From: Cherax quadricarinatus
Lineage: Eukaryota > Arthropoda > Malacostraca > Decapoda > Parastacidae
Direction of reading: 5' to 3'
DNA length: 64,000 nucleotides
NCBI RefSeq assembly: GCF_038502225.1
Contig: NC_091374.1
Span: 7,843,151 to 7,907,150 of the forward strand
The notes below the pieces were generated by a model that saw nothing but the letters and a program-made list of their open reading frames with translations, was not told the DNA's origin and searched no databases. Made by a program: the position numbers and the translations under genes. Shown here one piece after another: positions 1-9,981 of this stretch (positions are counted from its first letter, which is position 1; every line of letters begins with the position of its first letter).

Positions 1-932
1 AAGAGTGGGGGAGGGAACACCCCTCACTAGAGTGGGGGAGGGAACACCCCTCACAAGTGTGGGGGGAGGGAACATCCCTCACTAGAGTGGGGGTTAGGGA
101 ACACCCCTCACTAGTGGGGGAGGGAACACCCCTCACTATAGTGGGGGGAGGGAACACCCCTCACTATAGTGGGTGGAGGGAACACCCCTCACTATAGTGG
201 GGGGAGGTAACACCCCTCACTAGAGTGGGAGAGGGAACATCCCTCACTAGAGTGGGGGGAGGGAACACCCCTCACTAGTGGGGGAGGGAACACCCCTCAC
301 TATAGTGGGGGGAGGGAACACCCCTCACTATAGTGGGTGGAGGGAACACCCCTCACTATAGTGGGGGAGGGAACACCCCTCACTAGAGTGGGAGAGGGAA
401 CATCCCTCACTAGAGTGGGAGAGGGAACATCCCTCACTAGAGTGGGGGGAGGGAACACCCCTCACTAGAGTGGGGGGAGGGAACACCCCTCACTAGAGTG
501 GGAGTGGGAACACCCCTCACAAGACTGGGGGAGGGAACATCCCTCACTAGAGTGGGGGTTAGGGAACACCCCTCACTAGTGGGGGAGGGAACACCCCTCA
601 CTATAGTGGGGGGAGGGAACACCCCTCACTATAGTGGGTGGAGGGAACACCCCTCACTATAGTGGGTGGAGGGAACACCCCTCACTATAGTGGGGGGAGG
701 GAACACCCCTCACTAGAGTGGGAGAGGGAACATCCCTCACTAGAGTGGGGGGAGGGAACACCCCTCACTAGTGGGGGAGGGAACACCCCTCAATATAGTG
801 GGGGGAGGGAACACCCCTCACTAGAGTGGGGGAGGGAACACCCCTCACTAGAGTGGGGGAGGGAACACCCCTCACTACAGTGGGGGAGGGAACACCCCTC
901 ACTAGAGTGGGGGGAGGGAACACCCCTCACTA
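1..932. repeat. 28-bp G-rich minisatellite, first block
   Basis: Tandem units of about 28 bp (26-29 bp with indels) of the form AGAGTGGGGGAGGGAACA + CCCCTCACT. Variants carry TATAGTGGG or a short TAGTGGG start, and some units read ACATCCC instead of ACACCCC. Runs of five to six G followed by GGG recur on the plus strand. Unit order repeats over several units (for example 61-360 resembles 530-790), so there is a higher-order layer. Short open frames on both strands are by-products of the periodicity. Confidence 0.97.
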
Positions 933-1989
933 AAGTCCGAGGCAGCTACGGTGAAAAGCTCTGTTCCACAAGGCACAGTACTAGCTCCCATCTTGTTCCT
1001 CATCCTCATATCGGACATAGACAAGGATGTCAGCCACAGCACCGTGTCTTCCTTTGCAGATGACACCCGAATCTGCATGACAGTGTCTTCCATTGCAGAC
1101 ACTGCAAGGCTCCAGGCGGACATCAACCAAATCTTTCAGTGGGCTGCAGAAAACAATATGAAGTTCAACGATGAGAAATTTCAATTACTCAGATATGGTA
1201 AACATGAGGAAATTAAATCTTCATCAGAGTACAAAACAAATTCTGGCCACGAAATAGAGCGAAACACCAACGTCAAAGACCTGGGAGTGATTATGTCGGA
1301 GGATCTCACCTTCAAGGACCATAACATTGTATCAATCGCATCTGCTAGAAAAATGACAGGATGGATAATGAGAACCTTCAAAACTAGGGAGGCCAAGCCC
1401 ATGATGACACTCTTCAGGTCACTTGTTCTATCTAGGCTGGAATATTGCTGCACTCTAACAGCACCTTTCAAGGCAGGTGAAATTGCCGACGTAGAAAACG
1501 TACAGAGAACTTTCAAGGCGCGCATAACGGAGATAAAACACCTCAATTACTGGGAGCGCTTGAGGTTTCTAAACCTGTATTCCCTGGAACGCAGGAGGGA
1601 GAGATACATGATTATATACACCTGGAAAATCCTAGAGGGACTAGTACCGAACTTGCACACGAAAATCACTCACTACGAAAGCAAGACTTGGCAGACGATG
1701 CACCATCCCCCCAATGAAAAGCAGGGGTGTCACTAGCACGTTAAGAGACCATACAATAAGTGTCAGGGGCCCGAGACTGTTCAACTGCCTCCCAGCACAC
1801 ATAAGGGGGATTACCAACAGACCCCTGGCAGTCTTCAAGCTGGCACTGGACAAGCACCTAAAGTCAGTTCCTGATCAGCCGGGCTGTGGCTCGTACGTTG
1901 GTTTGCGTGCAGCCAGCAGCAACAGCCTGGTTGATCAGGCGCTGATCCACCAGGAGGCCTGGTCACAGACCGGGCCGCGGGGGCGTTGA
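933..1989 (+). pseudogene. LINE-B reverse transcriptase C-terminal half, frameshifted
   Basis: The conceptual protein starts at the RT motif SVPQGTVLAPILF (951 onward) and continues with the catalytic FADD box (about residue 36). It then has the conserved post-RT segment SLVLSRLEYCC and a C-terminal region ending GPRLFNCLPAHI...LDKHL. The first frame stops at 1736. The downstream part is in another frame (1714-1989), and a run of six C near 1705-1710 is the likely slip site. The endonuclease, the first RT motifs and ORF1 are absent, so this copy cannot be autonomous. The last roughly 35 codons (from VPDQPGCG) belong to the repeated LINE 3' end and may be non-coding. Assignment to non-LTR RT is firm; the clade is not determined. 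Confidence 0.85.
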
Positions 1990-2013
1990 CCCCCGAAACT
2001 CTCTCCAGGTAAA
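933..2013 (+). mobile_element. 5'-truncated LINE fragment (family B) inside the minisatellite
   Basis: About 1.08 kb of non-LTR retrotransposon interrupts the 28-bp array, which resumes directly at its 3' end. It starts within the reverse transcriptase just before the PQG box and runs through the C-terminal domain to a 3' end reading CCCCGAAACTCTCTCCAGGT. That 3' end recurs as isolated fragments throughout the window, on both strands (for example 18612-18832, 19790-19866, 22116-22190). The array on both sides suggests insertion into the satellite, or that the satellite expanded around it. No clear target duplication is visible because the flanks are repetitive. Confidence 0.88.
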
Positions 2014-5000
2014 CTAGAGTGGGAGAGGGAACATCCCTCACTAGAGTAGGGGAAGAGAACACCCCTCACTAGTGGGGGAGGGAACACCCCTCACTATAGT
2101 GGGGGGAGGGAACACCCCTCACTAGAGTGGGAGAGGGAACATCCCTCACTAGAGTGGGGGGAGGGAACACCCCTCACTAGTGGGGGAGGGAACACCCCTC
2201 ACTATAGTGGGGGAGGGAACACCCCTCACTATAGTGGGGGAGGGAACACCTTTCACTAGAGTGGGGTGGGGGGAGGGAACAGCCCTCACAATAGTGGGGG
2301 GAGGGAACAGCCCTCACTAGAGTCGGGGGAGGGAACAGCCCTCACTAGAGTGGGGGGGAGGGAACACCCCTCACAAGAGTGGGGGGAGGGAACACCCCTC
2401 ACAAGAGTGGAAAAGGGAACACCCCTCACTAGAGTGGGGGGAGGGAACACCCCTAACTAGTGGGGGAGGGAACACCCCTCACTAGAGTGGGGTGAGGGAA
2501 CAGCCCTCACAAGAGTGGGGGAGGGAACAGCCCTCACTAGAGTCGGGGGAGGGAGCAGCCCTCACTAGAGTGGGGGGGAGGGAACACCCCTCACAAGAGT
2601 GGGGGGAGGGAACACCCCTCACAAGAGTGGAAAAGGGAACACCCCTCACTAGAGTGGGGGGAGGGAACACCCCTAACTAGTGGGGGAGGGAACACCCCTC
2701 ACTAGAGTGGGGGAGGGAACACCCCTCACTAGAGTGGGGGAGGGAACCCCCCTCACTAGAGTGGGGGAGGGAACACCCCTCACTAGAGTGGGGGGGGAGG
2801 GAACACCCCTAACTAGTGGGGGAGGGAACACCCCTCACTATAGTGGGGGGAGGGAACACCCCTCACTATAGTGGGGGGAGGGCACACCCCGCACTCTAGT
2901 GGGGGGAGCGAACACCCCTCACTATAGTGGGGGGAGGGAACACCCCTCACTATAGTGGGGGGGGAGGGAACACCCCTCACTATAGTGGGGGAGGGAACAC
3001 CCCTCACTAGAGTGGGGGGAGGGAACACCTCTCACAAGAGTGGGGGGAGGGAACAGCCCTCACAAGTGGGGGAGGGAACACCCCTCACTAGAGTGGGGGA
3101 GGGAACACCCCTCACTAGTGGGGGGGGAGGGAACACCCCTAACTAGTGGGGGAGGGAACACCCCTCACTAGGGTGGGGGGAGGGAACACCCCTCACTAGA
3201 GTGGGGGAGGGAACACCCCTCACTAGTGGGGGGAGGGAGCACCCCTCACTAGAGAGGGGGGGAGGGAACACCCCTCACTAGAGTGGGGGGAGGGAATACC
3301 CCTCACTAGAGTGGGGGCAGGGAACACCCCTCACTAGAGTGGGGGCAGGGAACACCCCTCACTAGAGTGGGGGGAGGGAACACTCCTCACTAGAGGGGGG
3401 AGGGAACACCCCTCACTAGAGTTGGGGGAGGGAACACCCCTCACAAGAGTAGGGGGAGGGAACACCCCTCAATAGAGTGGGGGAGGGAACACCCCTCACT
3501 AGAGTGGAGGAGGGAACACCCCTCACTAGAGTGGGGAGAGGGAACACCCCTCACTAGAGGGGGGAGGGAACACCCCTCACTAGAGTTGGGGGAGGGAACA
3601 CCCCTCACTAGAGTAGGGGGAGGGAACACCCCTCAATAGAGTGGGGGAGGGAACACCCCACACTAGAGTGGAGGAGGGAACACCCCTCACTAGAGTGGGG
3701 AGAGGGAACACCCCTCACTAGAGTGGGGAGAGGGAACACCCCCTCACTAGAGTGGGGAGAGGGAACACCCCTCACTAGAGTGGGGAGAGGGAACACCCCT
3801 CACTAGAGTGGGGAGAGGGAACACCCCTCACTAGAGTGGGGAGAGGGAATACCCCTCACTAGAGTGGGGAGAGGGAACACCCCTCACTAGAGTGGGGAGA
3901 GGGAACACCCCTCACTAGAGTGGGGAGAGGGAACACCCCTTACTAGAGTGGGGAGAGGCAACACCCCTCACAAGAGTGGGGAGAGGCAACACCCCTCACA
4001 AGAGTGGGGAGAGGCAACACCCCTCACAAGAGTGGGGAGAGGCAACACCCCTCACAAGAGTGGGGAGAGGCAACACCCCTCACAAGAGTGGGGAGAGGCA
4101 ACACCCCTCACAAGAGTGGGGAGAGGCAACACCCCTCACAAGAGTGGGGAGAGGCAACACCCCTCACAAGAGTGGGGAGAGGCAACACCCCTCACTAGAG
4201 TGGGGGAGGGAACACCCCTCACTAGAGTTGGGGAGGGAACACCCCTCACTAGAGTTGGGGAGGGAACACCCCTCACTAGAGTTGGGGAGGGAACACCCCT
4301 CACTAGTGGGGGGAGGGAACACCTCTCACTAGTGGGGGGATGGAACACCCCTCACTAGTGGGGGGAGGGAACACCCCTCACTAGTGGGGGAGGGAACACC
4401 CCTCACTATAGTGGGGGGAGGGAACACCCCTCACTATAGTGGGGGAGGGAACACCCCTCACTATAGTGGGGGGAGGGAACACCCCTCACTATAGTGGGGG
4501 AGGGAACACCCCTCACTAGAGTGGGGGGAGGGAACACCTCTCACTAGAGTGGGGGGAGGGAACAGCCCTCACAAGAGTGGGGGGAGGGAACCCCCCTCAC
4601 TAGAGTGGGGGAGGGAACACCCCTCACTAGTGGGGGAGGGAACACCCCTAACTAGTGGGGGAGGGAACACCCCTCACTAGGGTGGGGGGAGGGAACACCC
4701 CTCACTAGAGTGGGGGAGGGAACACCCCTCACTAGTGGGGGAGGGAACACCCCTCACTAGAGAGGGGGGGAGGGAACACCCCTCACTAGAGTGGGGGGAG
4801 GGAATACCCCTCACTAGAGTGGGGGCAGGGAACACCCCTCACTAGAGTGGGGGGAGGGAACACCCCTCACTAGAGTTGGGGGAGGGAACACCCCTCACAA
4901 GAGTAGGGGGAGGGAACACCCCTCACTAGAGTGGGGAGAGGGAACACCCCTCACTAGAGTGGGGAGAGGGAACACCCCTCACTAGAGTGGGGAGAGGGAA

Positions 5001-6560
5001 CACCCCTCACTAGAGTGGGGAGAGGGAACACCCCTCACTAGAGTGGGGAGAGGGAACACCCCTCACTAGAGTGGGGAGAGGGAACACCCCTCACTAGAGT
5101 GGGGAGAGGGAACACCCCTCACTAGAGTGGGGAGAGGGAACACCCCTCACTAGAGTGGGGAGAGGGAACACCCCTCACTCGTGTGGGGAGAGGGAACACC
5201 CCTCACTAGAGTGGGGAGAGGGAACACCCCTCACAAGAGTGGGGAGAGGCAACACCCCTCACAAGAGTGGGGAGAGGCAACACCCCTCACAAGAGTGGGG
5301 AGAGGCAACACCCCTCACAAGAGTGGGGAGAGGCAACACCCCTCACAAGAGTGGGGAGAGGCAACACCCCTCACAAGAGTGGGGAGAGGCAACACCCCTC
5401 ACAAGAGTGGGGAGAGGCAACACCCCTCACAAGAGTGGGGAGAGGCAACACCCCTCACAAGAGTGGGGAGAGGCAACACCCCTCACAAGAGTGGGGAGAG
5501 GCAACACCCCTCACAAGAGTGGGGAGAGGCAACACCCCTCACAAGAGTGGGGAGAGGCAACACCCCTCACAAGAGTGGGGAGAGGCAACACCCCTCACAA
5601 GAGTGGGGAGAGGCAACACCCCTCACAAGAGTGGGGAGAGGCAACACCCCTCACAAGAGTGGGGAGAGGCAACACCCCTCACAAGAGTGGGGAGAGGCAA
5701 CACCCCTCACAAGAGTGGGGAGAGGCAACACCCCTCACAAGAGTGGGGAGAGGCAACACCCCTCACAAGAGTGGGGAGAGGCAACACCCCTCACAAGAGT
5801 GGGGAGAGGCAACACCCCTCACAAGAGTGGGGAGAGGCAACACCCCTCACAAGAGTGGGGAGAGGCAACACCCCTCACAAGAGTGGGGAGAGGCAACACC
5901 CCTCACACGAGTGGGGAGAGGCAACACCCCTCACAAGAGTGGGGAGAGGCAACACCCCTCACAAGAGTGGGGAGAGGCAACACCCCTCACAAGAGTGGGG
6001 AGAGGCAACACCCCTCACAAGAGTGGGGAGAGGCAACACCCCTCACAAGAGTGGGGAGAGGCAACACCCCTCACAAGAGTGGGGAGAGGCAACACCCCTC
6101 GCAAGTGGGGAGAGGCAACACCCCTCACAAGAGTGGGGAGAGGCAACACCCCTCACAAGAGTGGGGAGAGGCAACACCCCTCACAAGAGTGGGGAGAGGC
6201 AACACCCCTCACAAGAGTGGGGAGAGGCAACACCCCTCACAAGAGTGGGGAGAGGGAACACTCCTCACAAGAGTGGGGAGAGGGAACACTCCTCACAAGA
6301 GTGGGGAGAGGGAACACCCCTCGCAAGTGGGGAGAGGGAACACCCCTCGCAAGAGTGGGGAGAGGGAACACCCCTCACAAGAGTGGGGAGAGGGAACACC
6401 CCTCACAAGAGTGGGGAGAGGGAACACCCCTCACAAGAGTGGGGAGAGGGAACACCCTTCACAAGAGTGGGGAGAGGGAACACCCTTCACAAGAGTGGGG
6501 AGAGGGAACACCCTTCACAAGAGTGGGGAGAGGGAACACCCTTCACATGAGTGGGGAGAG
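2014..6560. repeat. 28-bp G-rich minisatellite, main block
   Basis: This continues the array at 1-932. The left part (2014-3940 and 4198-5230) is heterogeneous. The sub-blocks 3945-4197 and 5230-6245 are almost pure in a variant reading AGAGTGGGGAGAGGCAACAC + CCCTCACA. The segment 2322-2490 recurs nearly unchanged at about 2544-2710, a higher-order unit of about 222 bp. Because 28 is not divisible by 3, all three plus frames stay open over 5155-6656. The resulting 430-490-residue frames (GERQHPSQEWGEATPLTRV type) have no start context and only periodicity, so I do not treat them as genes. Confidence 0.97.
5230..6245. repeat. Homogeneous GCAAC-variant sub-block of the 28-bp array
   Basis: About 36 consecutive near-identical 28-bp units share the GAGGCAACACC variant and CACAAGAG junction. 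Only rare changes are seen, such as CACACGAG near 5907 and a unit shortened by about 4 bp near 6100. A smaller block of the same variant lies at 3945-4197. The low divergence compared with the flanking array points to recent local amplification or gene conversion. Confidence 0.93.
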
Positions 6561-6842
6561 GTACATGATATAACTTATACAGACCTAGCTGCCATCAATG
6601 ACGTAATATATAGAAAGCCCCTTGTTATTCAGAACATTTCGGGCAAATTATGTTAATTTTATCCCCAGGATGCGACCCCACACCCGTCTGCTAACACCCA
6701 GGTACCTACTTACTGCTATGTGAACAGGCACAGCAGGTGTCTTAAAGAAACATGCCCAAATGTTTCCACTCGTACCGGGGATCGAACCATGAATCGCTAT
6801 GTGTGAGCTTAGTGCGCTACCAACCGAGCTACGGGACACTGC
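6561..6842 (-). mobile_element. tRNA-derived SINE, minus strand
   Basis: On the minus strand the element starts near 6840 with a tRNA-like head. It carries an A box (TAGCTCGGTTGGTAGCGC) and a B box (GGTTCGATCCCC). A conserved body follows with ACCTGCTGTGCCTGTTCAC, AGGTACCTGGGTGTTAG and GGGTCGCATCCTGGGG, and the element ends near 6561 in an unrelated-looking 3' part. The same body is found at 12164-12449, 20215-20480, 22518-22700, 28990-29245 and 35130-35305. A relic of the 28-bp array lies beyond it (6851-6915), so it inserted near the array edge. The tRNA head is diverged, so this is not a functional tRNA gene. Confidence 0.85.
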
Positions 6843-6850
6843 TTCATCTA

Positions 6851-6915
6851 GTGATAGGAGGAGGGAACACCCCTCACCACTAGTGTGAGAGAGAGAACAC
6901 TATCACAAGGGTGGC
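6851..6915. repeat. Detached relic of the 28-bp minisatellite
   Basis: GAGGAGGGAACACCCCTCAC and a decayed next unit with ACACTATCACAAGGGTGG lie just beyond the SINE. They match the upstream array and show that the SINE separates them from it. Confidence 0.65.
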
Positions 6916-6960
6916 TTTGTTGGGTTGGATATCATAACTCTGCTGGTAAACGAGACACGC

Positions 6961-7075
6961 CCACCACCCTCACACCCACACATACGAGGGCCCCCCACCA
7001 CCCTCACACCCACACATACAAGGGCCGCCCACCACCCTCACACCCACACATACGAGGGCCGCCCACCACCCTCAT
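6961..7075. repeat. 34-bp minisatellite, about 3.3 units
   Basis: Units of CCACCACCCTCACACCCACA followed by CATACGAGGGCCGC start at about 6961, 6995 and 7029, with single-base differences. It is a low-complexity, C/A-rich array. The 70-residue frame across it is not a convincing gene. Confidence 0.85.
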
Positions 7076-7800
7076 AACAATATTCACCAAGATATAGTTG
7101 CTAAATATATTAATGTTGACAAACAACGTTATTAATATTAACAAGCCTTATCTTGTTAAATGAAGGCTTGACACACTTCTAGAATTACTGGCATTTTGTC
7201 TGATGAAAGATGGCAGGTAACTTACTAACTTAAAACTATGTTATTTACTTTTGTGTTTAGTTTTTTTTCTTGTAATGTTTCCTACCTAATATACGAGGCG
7301 TGATCTGAGACCGGGCAGTGGGGGCGATCATCTCAAACTTGTAACATTACAATGACTGGTACTTAAAGGCAATGTATCCCCCAGATGTAAACCGTTAGAG
7401 CGCCAATAGGACACCCAACAAAATATATACTAGAAACTTGTCGAAAAACCTTTATATGGAAATCAAAAAACAATGTGCTGAGGCTGCAGAGGCAAGTTTC
7501 ACTCAGCTAATCGAAGTCTGGTAAGTTGCACGTGACGGCCTATTGCAGAGATGAAAACAGGAGAGTTGTTCTTCAATTTGTGTTTCTCCCTTCAAAGAAA
7601 AGCACACGGTGATATGCTATATACCAACCGACCGATCTAACAGTGCTAAATCCTGCTAACTAGGAATGCTAAGAAGAGATTCAAGTACATTTTTTTTTTT
7701 GATACCTACAAGAAGTGTCACTAAGCCTGCCAGGTGTATCAAACAACTCCCTCCATCCCCACACACCGTACCATTGATTGTGACTGACAGACTGAATTAA
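7076..7800. other. No gene or recognised repeat
   Basis: AT-rich sequence with short homopolymers (for example T-runs at about 7261 and 7691). I found no coding frame with recognisable content, no RNA gene and no repeat shared with the rest of the window. Confidence 0.6.
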
Positions 7801-7854
7801 GATTACAGTGAGTTATGATAACACTGGAGGGGTGGGCTGTAGTGGCGCAAGTAC

Positions 7855-8310
7855 AGTAGTAATACAGGAGCTAGTATTACCAGCCCTTGTATTATCACTC
7901 GCATTATACCAGTTGTTGACATTACCAGCTGATGTCACCATACCACCTGCTCTTCTTATACCAGCTGATGTCACCATACCACCTGCTCTTCTTATACCAG
8001 CTAATGTCACCATACCACCTGCTTTCATCATACCAGCGGCTAATATCAGTTTTATACCATCTGGTGATATTATCCACTGCTCATTTATAACCAGCTGTAA
8101 TGCACCATATGGTATGATTACACCATCTGGAATAACTAGAAGTTGGTGTTATGCCATGTGGTGTAATAACAGCAGCTGGTCACGGCTCTTACCACCTGGT
8201 CTTATGTCCAGCTGGTGTGAAAGTTGTTACCAGCGGAAAGCCTCAACAGCTGGTCGTGATAAGCAGAGGTCACGTCTATCACACCAGCTGCCTATTGCCA
8301 CACAAAATGC
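7855..8310. repeat. Degenerate repeat based on CCAGCTG/CCACCTG motifs, with 36-bp core units
   Basis: Three clear 36-bp units (GCTGATGTCACCATACCACC + TGCTCTTCTTATACCA) start at about 7928, 7964 and 8000. Around them the motifs ACCAGCTG and ACCACCTG recur at roughly 18-bp spacing to about 8250. Because 36 is a multiple of 3, a 184-codon plus frame (7808-8362) stays open with an IPADVTIPPALL repeat. It has no recognisable domain and I consider it a by-product. A short repetitive secreted protein cannot be excluded from sequence alone. Confidence 0.6.
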
Positions 8311-8362
8311 ACATGTAATCGAGTGTGATCCAGAAGAATGTAGCTCAAATTTCTTGGATTAA

Positions 8363-8774
8363 GAGCCCGTCATTGGCATCAAGGCCCATATGATTTTAGC
8401 GCTTCAAATCAATGACATACAACTCCCCCAATGCTCCGAAATCTTGGATTAGAAGCATTTAAACCCTTGCTACCAAGAGGAAACTACCTCCGCCAAGTGG
8501 CAGATCAACTAGACTGTGCGCACCAGTGTTGTGGGGGGTTAGGAGGAAATTTTGGAGTAAGAAATACACATGTTGGATGTCTGGAGGCGTATAATTAATG
8601 AGTTGAGGGGAGACCCAGAGTCTTGCCTACGTCCAGTCTAAGTCTAACGGGAACTGTGGCAGAGGCCTTGGCTGGCGTGACACATGTGCATGACTCGTGA
8701 CGTCATAGCCAGCCAAGAAGCCTATCTATAAAATGGCTGGGATTATCTAAGTATACTACACAAGTACACAGCTA
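8363..8774. other. No gene seen
   Basis: Unique-looking sequence without a convincing frame or repeat. A TATAAAA-like string occurs near 8726 but no associated gene was found. Confidence 0.55.
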
Positions 8775-8801
8775 ACAGCAACAGCCTGGTGGATCAGGCA
8801 A
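8775..8801 (+). mobile_element. Short LINE-B 3'-end fragment
   Basis: AGCAACAGCCTGGTGGATCA matches the family-B LINE 3' region (1915-1940) with one or two changes. It directly abuts the palindrome at 8812-8858. Confidence 0.6.
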
Positions 8802-8811
8802 GGAAGTTTGT

Positions 8812-8858
8812 CACGGGTATATCTCGTTCCACCACTGGTGGAACGAGATGTACCCGTG
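8812..8858. repeat. Near-perfect inverted repeat, 23-bp arms, 1-bp spacer
   Basis: The left arm begins CACGGGTATATCTCG and the right arm ends CGAGATGTACCCGTG. The 23-bp arms pair with a single mismatch around one central C. Typical of a hairpin or a miniature transposon end. No protein product or protein-site family is implied. Confidence 0.85.
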
Positions 8859-8934
8859 ACTCCCACCACCAGTGGCGGATCTGTTTTTTTTTAGCTGACC
8901 ACCTAAAAAAACATTAGACTACGATTTAAAAAGT

Positions 8935-9018
8935 AAAAAAATAATTATATATATACATATACAATAATTATATATATATACATATTCGTGATAAACCCAG
9001 CTAGCAGCTGGGTTTATC
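8935..9018. repeat. AT-rich tract followed by a 13-bp-arm palindrome
   Basis: An (AT)n-rich tract (about 8938-8984) is followed at 8990-9018 by GATAAACCCAGCT-AGC-AGCTGGGTTTATC, a perfect 13-bp inverted repeat with a 3-bp loop. It lies immediately upstream of the probable 5' UTR of LINE copy A. Confidence 0.8.
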
Positions 9019-9144
9019 GCATCGCTATTGGGCCGTGCGGACGTGCTGCGCAGTAGCTCCTGATTTAGTTGGTTTTTGCGCAGTGTTGATGTGTACTTAG
9101 CTCTGTGAAGACCTGTTTGCGCGCTCTCTACGAATTGAAGCAAG

Positions 9145-9981
9145 ATGCCCTCCATCGAGCAACTTTACCAACAGCTTAAGGAAGAATTGAGGATGGCGAA
9201 GTTGGAGATACAGCGACTGACCGAGGAAAACAAGAAGATTCGTAGTAGTAGTCCTGTTTTGAGTCCTCAGGTCAAGAAGGGAAACTGGTCAGTGGCTGGA
9301 CAGTAGGGAACGAAGTTGACGATCAAGAAGACGAATGAAAAGGTAGAAACGATGAAGAAGAAAGAGACTGCCGTGGAAACTGTTGTGGAAACATCTAATA
9401 CATTCTCAGTGCAACCCGACAAATGTGAGTCGACTACTGGGAACATCACGACGAACGACACCAAGGAAGGTAAGAATATTGTTGTTGTTGGGGATAGCCA
9501 AGTTAGGTATATGGATAGGGCGTTCTGCTTGAAGGACAGGAGTAGGAGACAGAGAGTTTGCTTTCCTGGGGCTGGGATGCAGGATATTGTTAGCCATCTG
9601 GATGACATCATGAGAGGTAATGGGAGCAATCCTATTATCTGTCTCAGTGCTGGAGGCAACGATGTTGGCAGACGTGGGAGTGAAGACCTGATTAGCAGGT
9701 ATAGGTCAGCAATAGAAATAATTAGGAGTAAGGGTGGGAACCCTGTCATATGTGGTATTTTGCCAAGGAGAGGAGTTGGAAATGAATGGTTGTCCAGGGC
9801 AATTGGTGTCAATTGCTGGCTGGACAAATACTGTAAGGAAAATGCGGTAACATTCATTGACAACTGGGACCTCTTCTATGGCAGAAATGACATGTATGCC
9901 AGGGATGGGGTTCACTTATCTAGGTCTGGGGTGGTAGCACTGGCAACTGCAGTGGAGGGAGCAGTTAGGACTTTAAACTAG
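9145..9981 (+). pseudogene. LINE-A ORF1: coiled coil plus SGNH-type esterase, one in-frame stop
   Basis: The ATG at 9145 opens a frame of 53 codons (MPSIEQLYQQ..., with a heptad-like LEIQRLTEENKK coiled coil). It hits TAG at 9304-9306 and then continues in the same frame to TAA at 9981, about 278 codons in all. The second part shows SGNH-hydrolase signatures: the nucleophile block VVVGDSQ (codons 9490-9498), block III-like GGNDVG (about 9652-9669) and the catalytic D-x-x-H block DGVHLS (9904-9915). CR1- and L2-group ORF1 proteins are known to carry esterase domains, with a proposed but unsettled role in membrane or RNP interaction. All catalytic-type residues seem present, so only the stop breaks the reading frame. 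The stop could also be a sequencing difference. Confidence 0.85.

Noticed and set aside
5155..6656. Plus-strand frames of 427-491 codons with HPSQEWGEATPLTRV repeats
   Set aside because: A 28-bp period without a stop codon leaves three frames open at once, which is not coding evidence.
6561..6842. tRNA gene on the minus strand
   Set aside because: A and B boxes exist, but the cloverleaf is diverged and it is fused to the SINE body that recurs elsewhere.
7808..8362. 184-codon frame as a real gene
   Set aside because: Its openness follows from 36-bp repeats. No domain and no support from the surroundings; recorded as a repeat instead.
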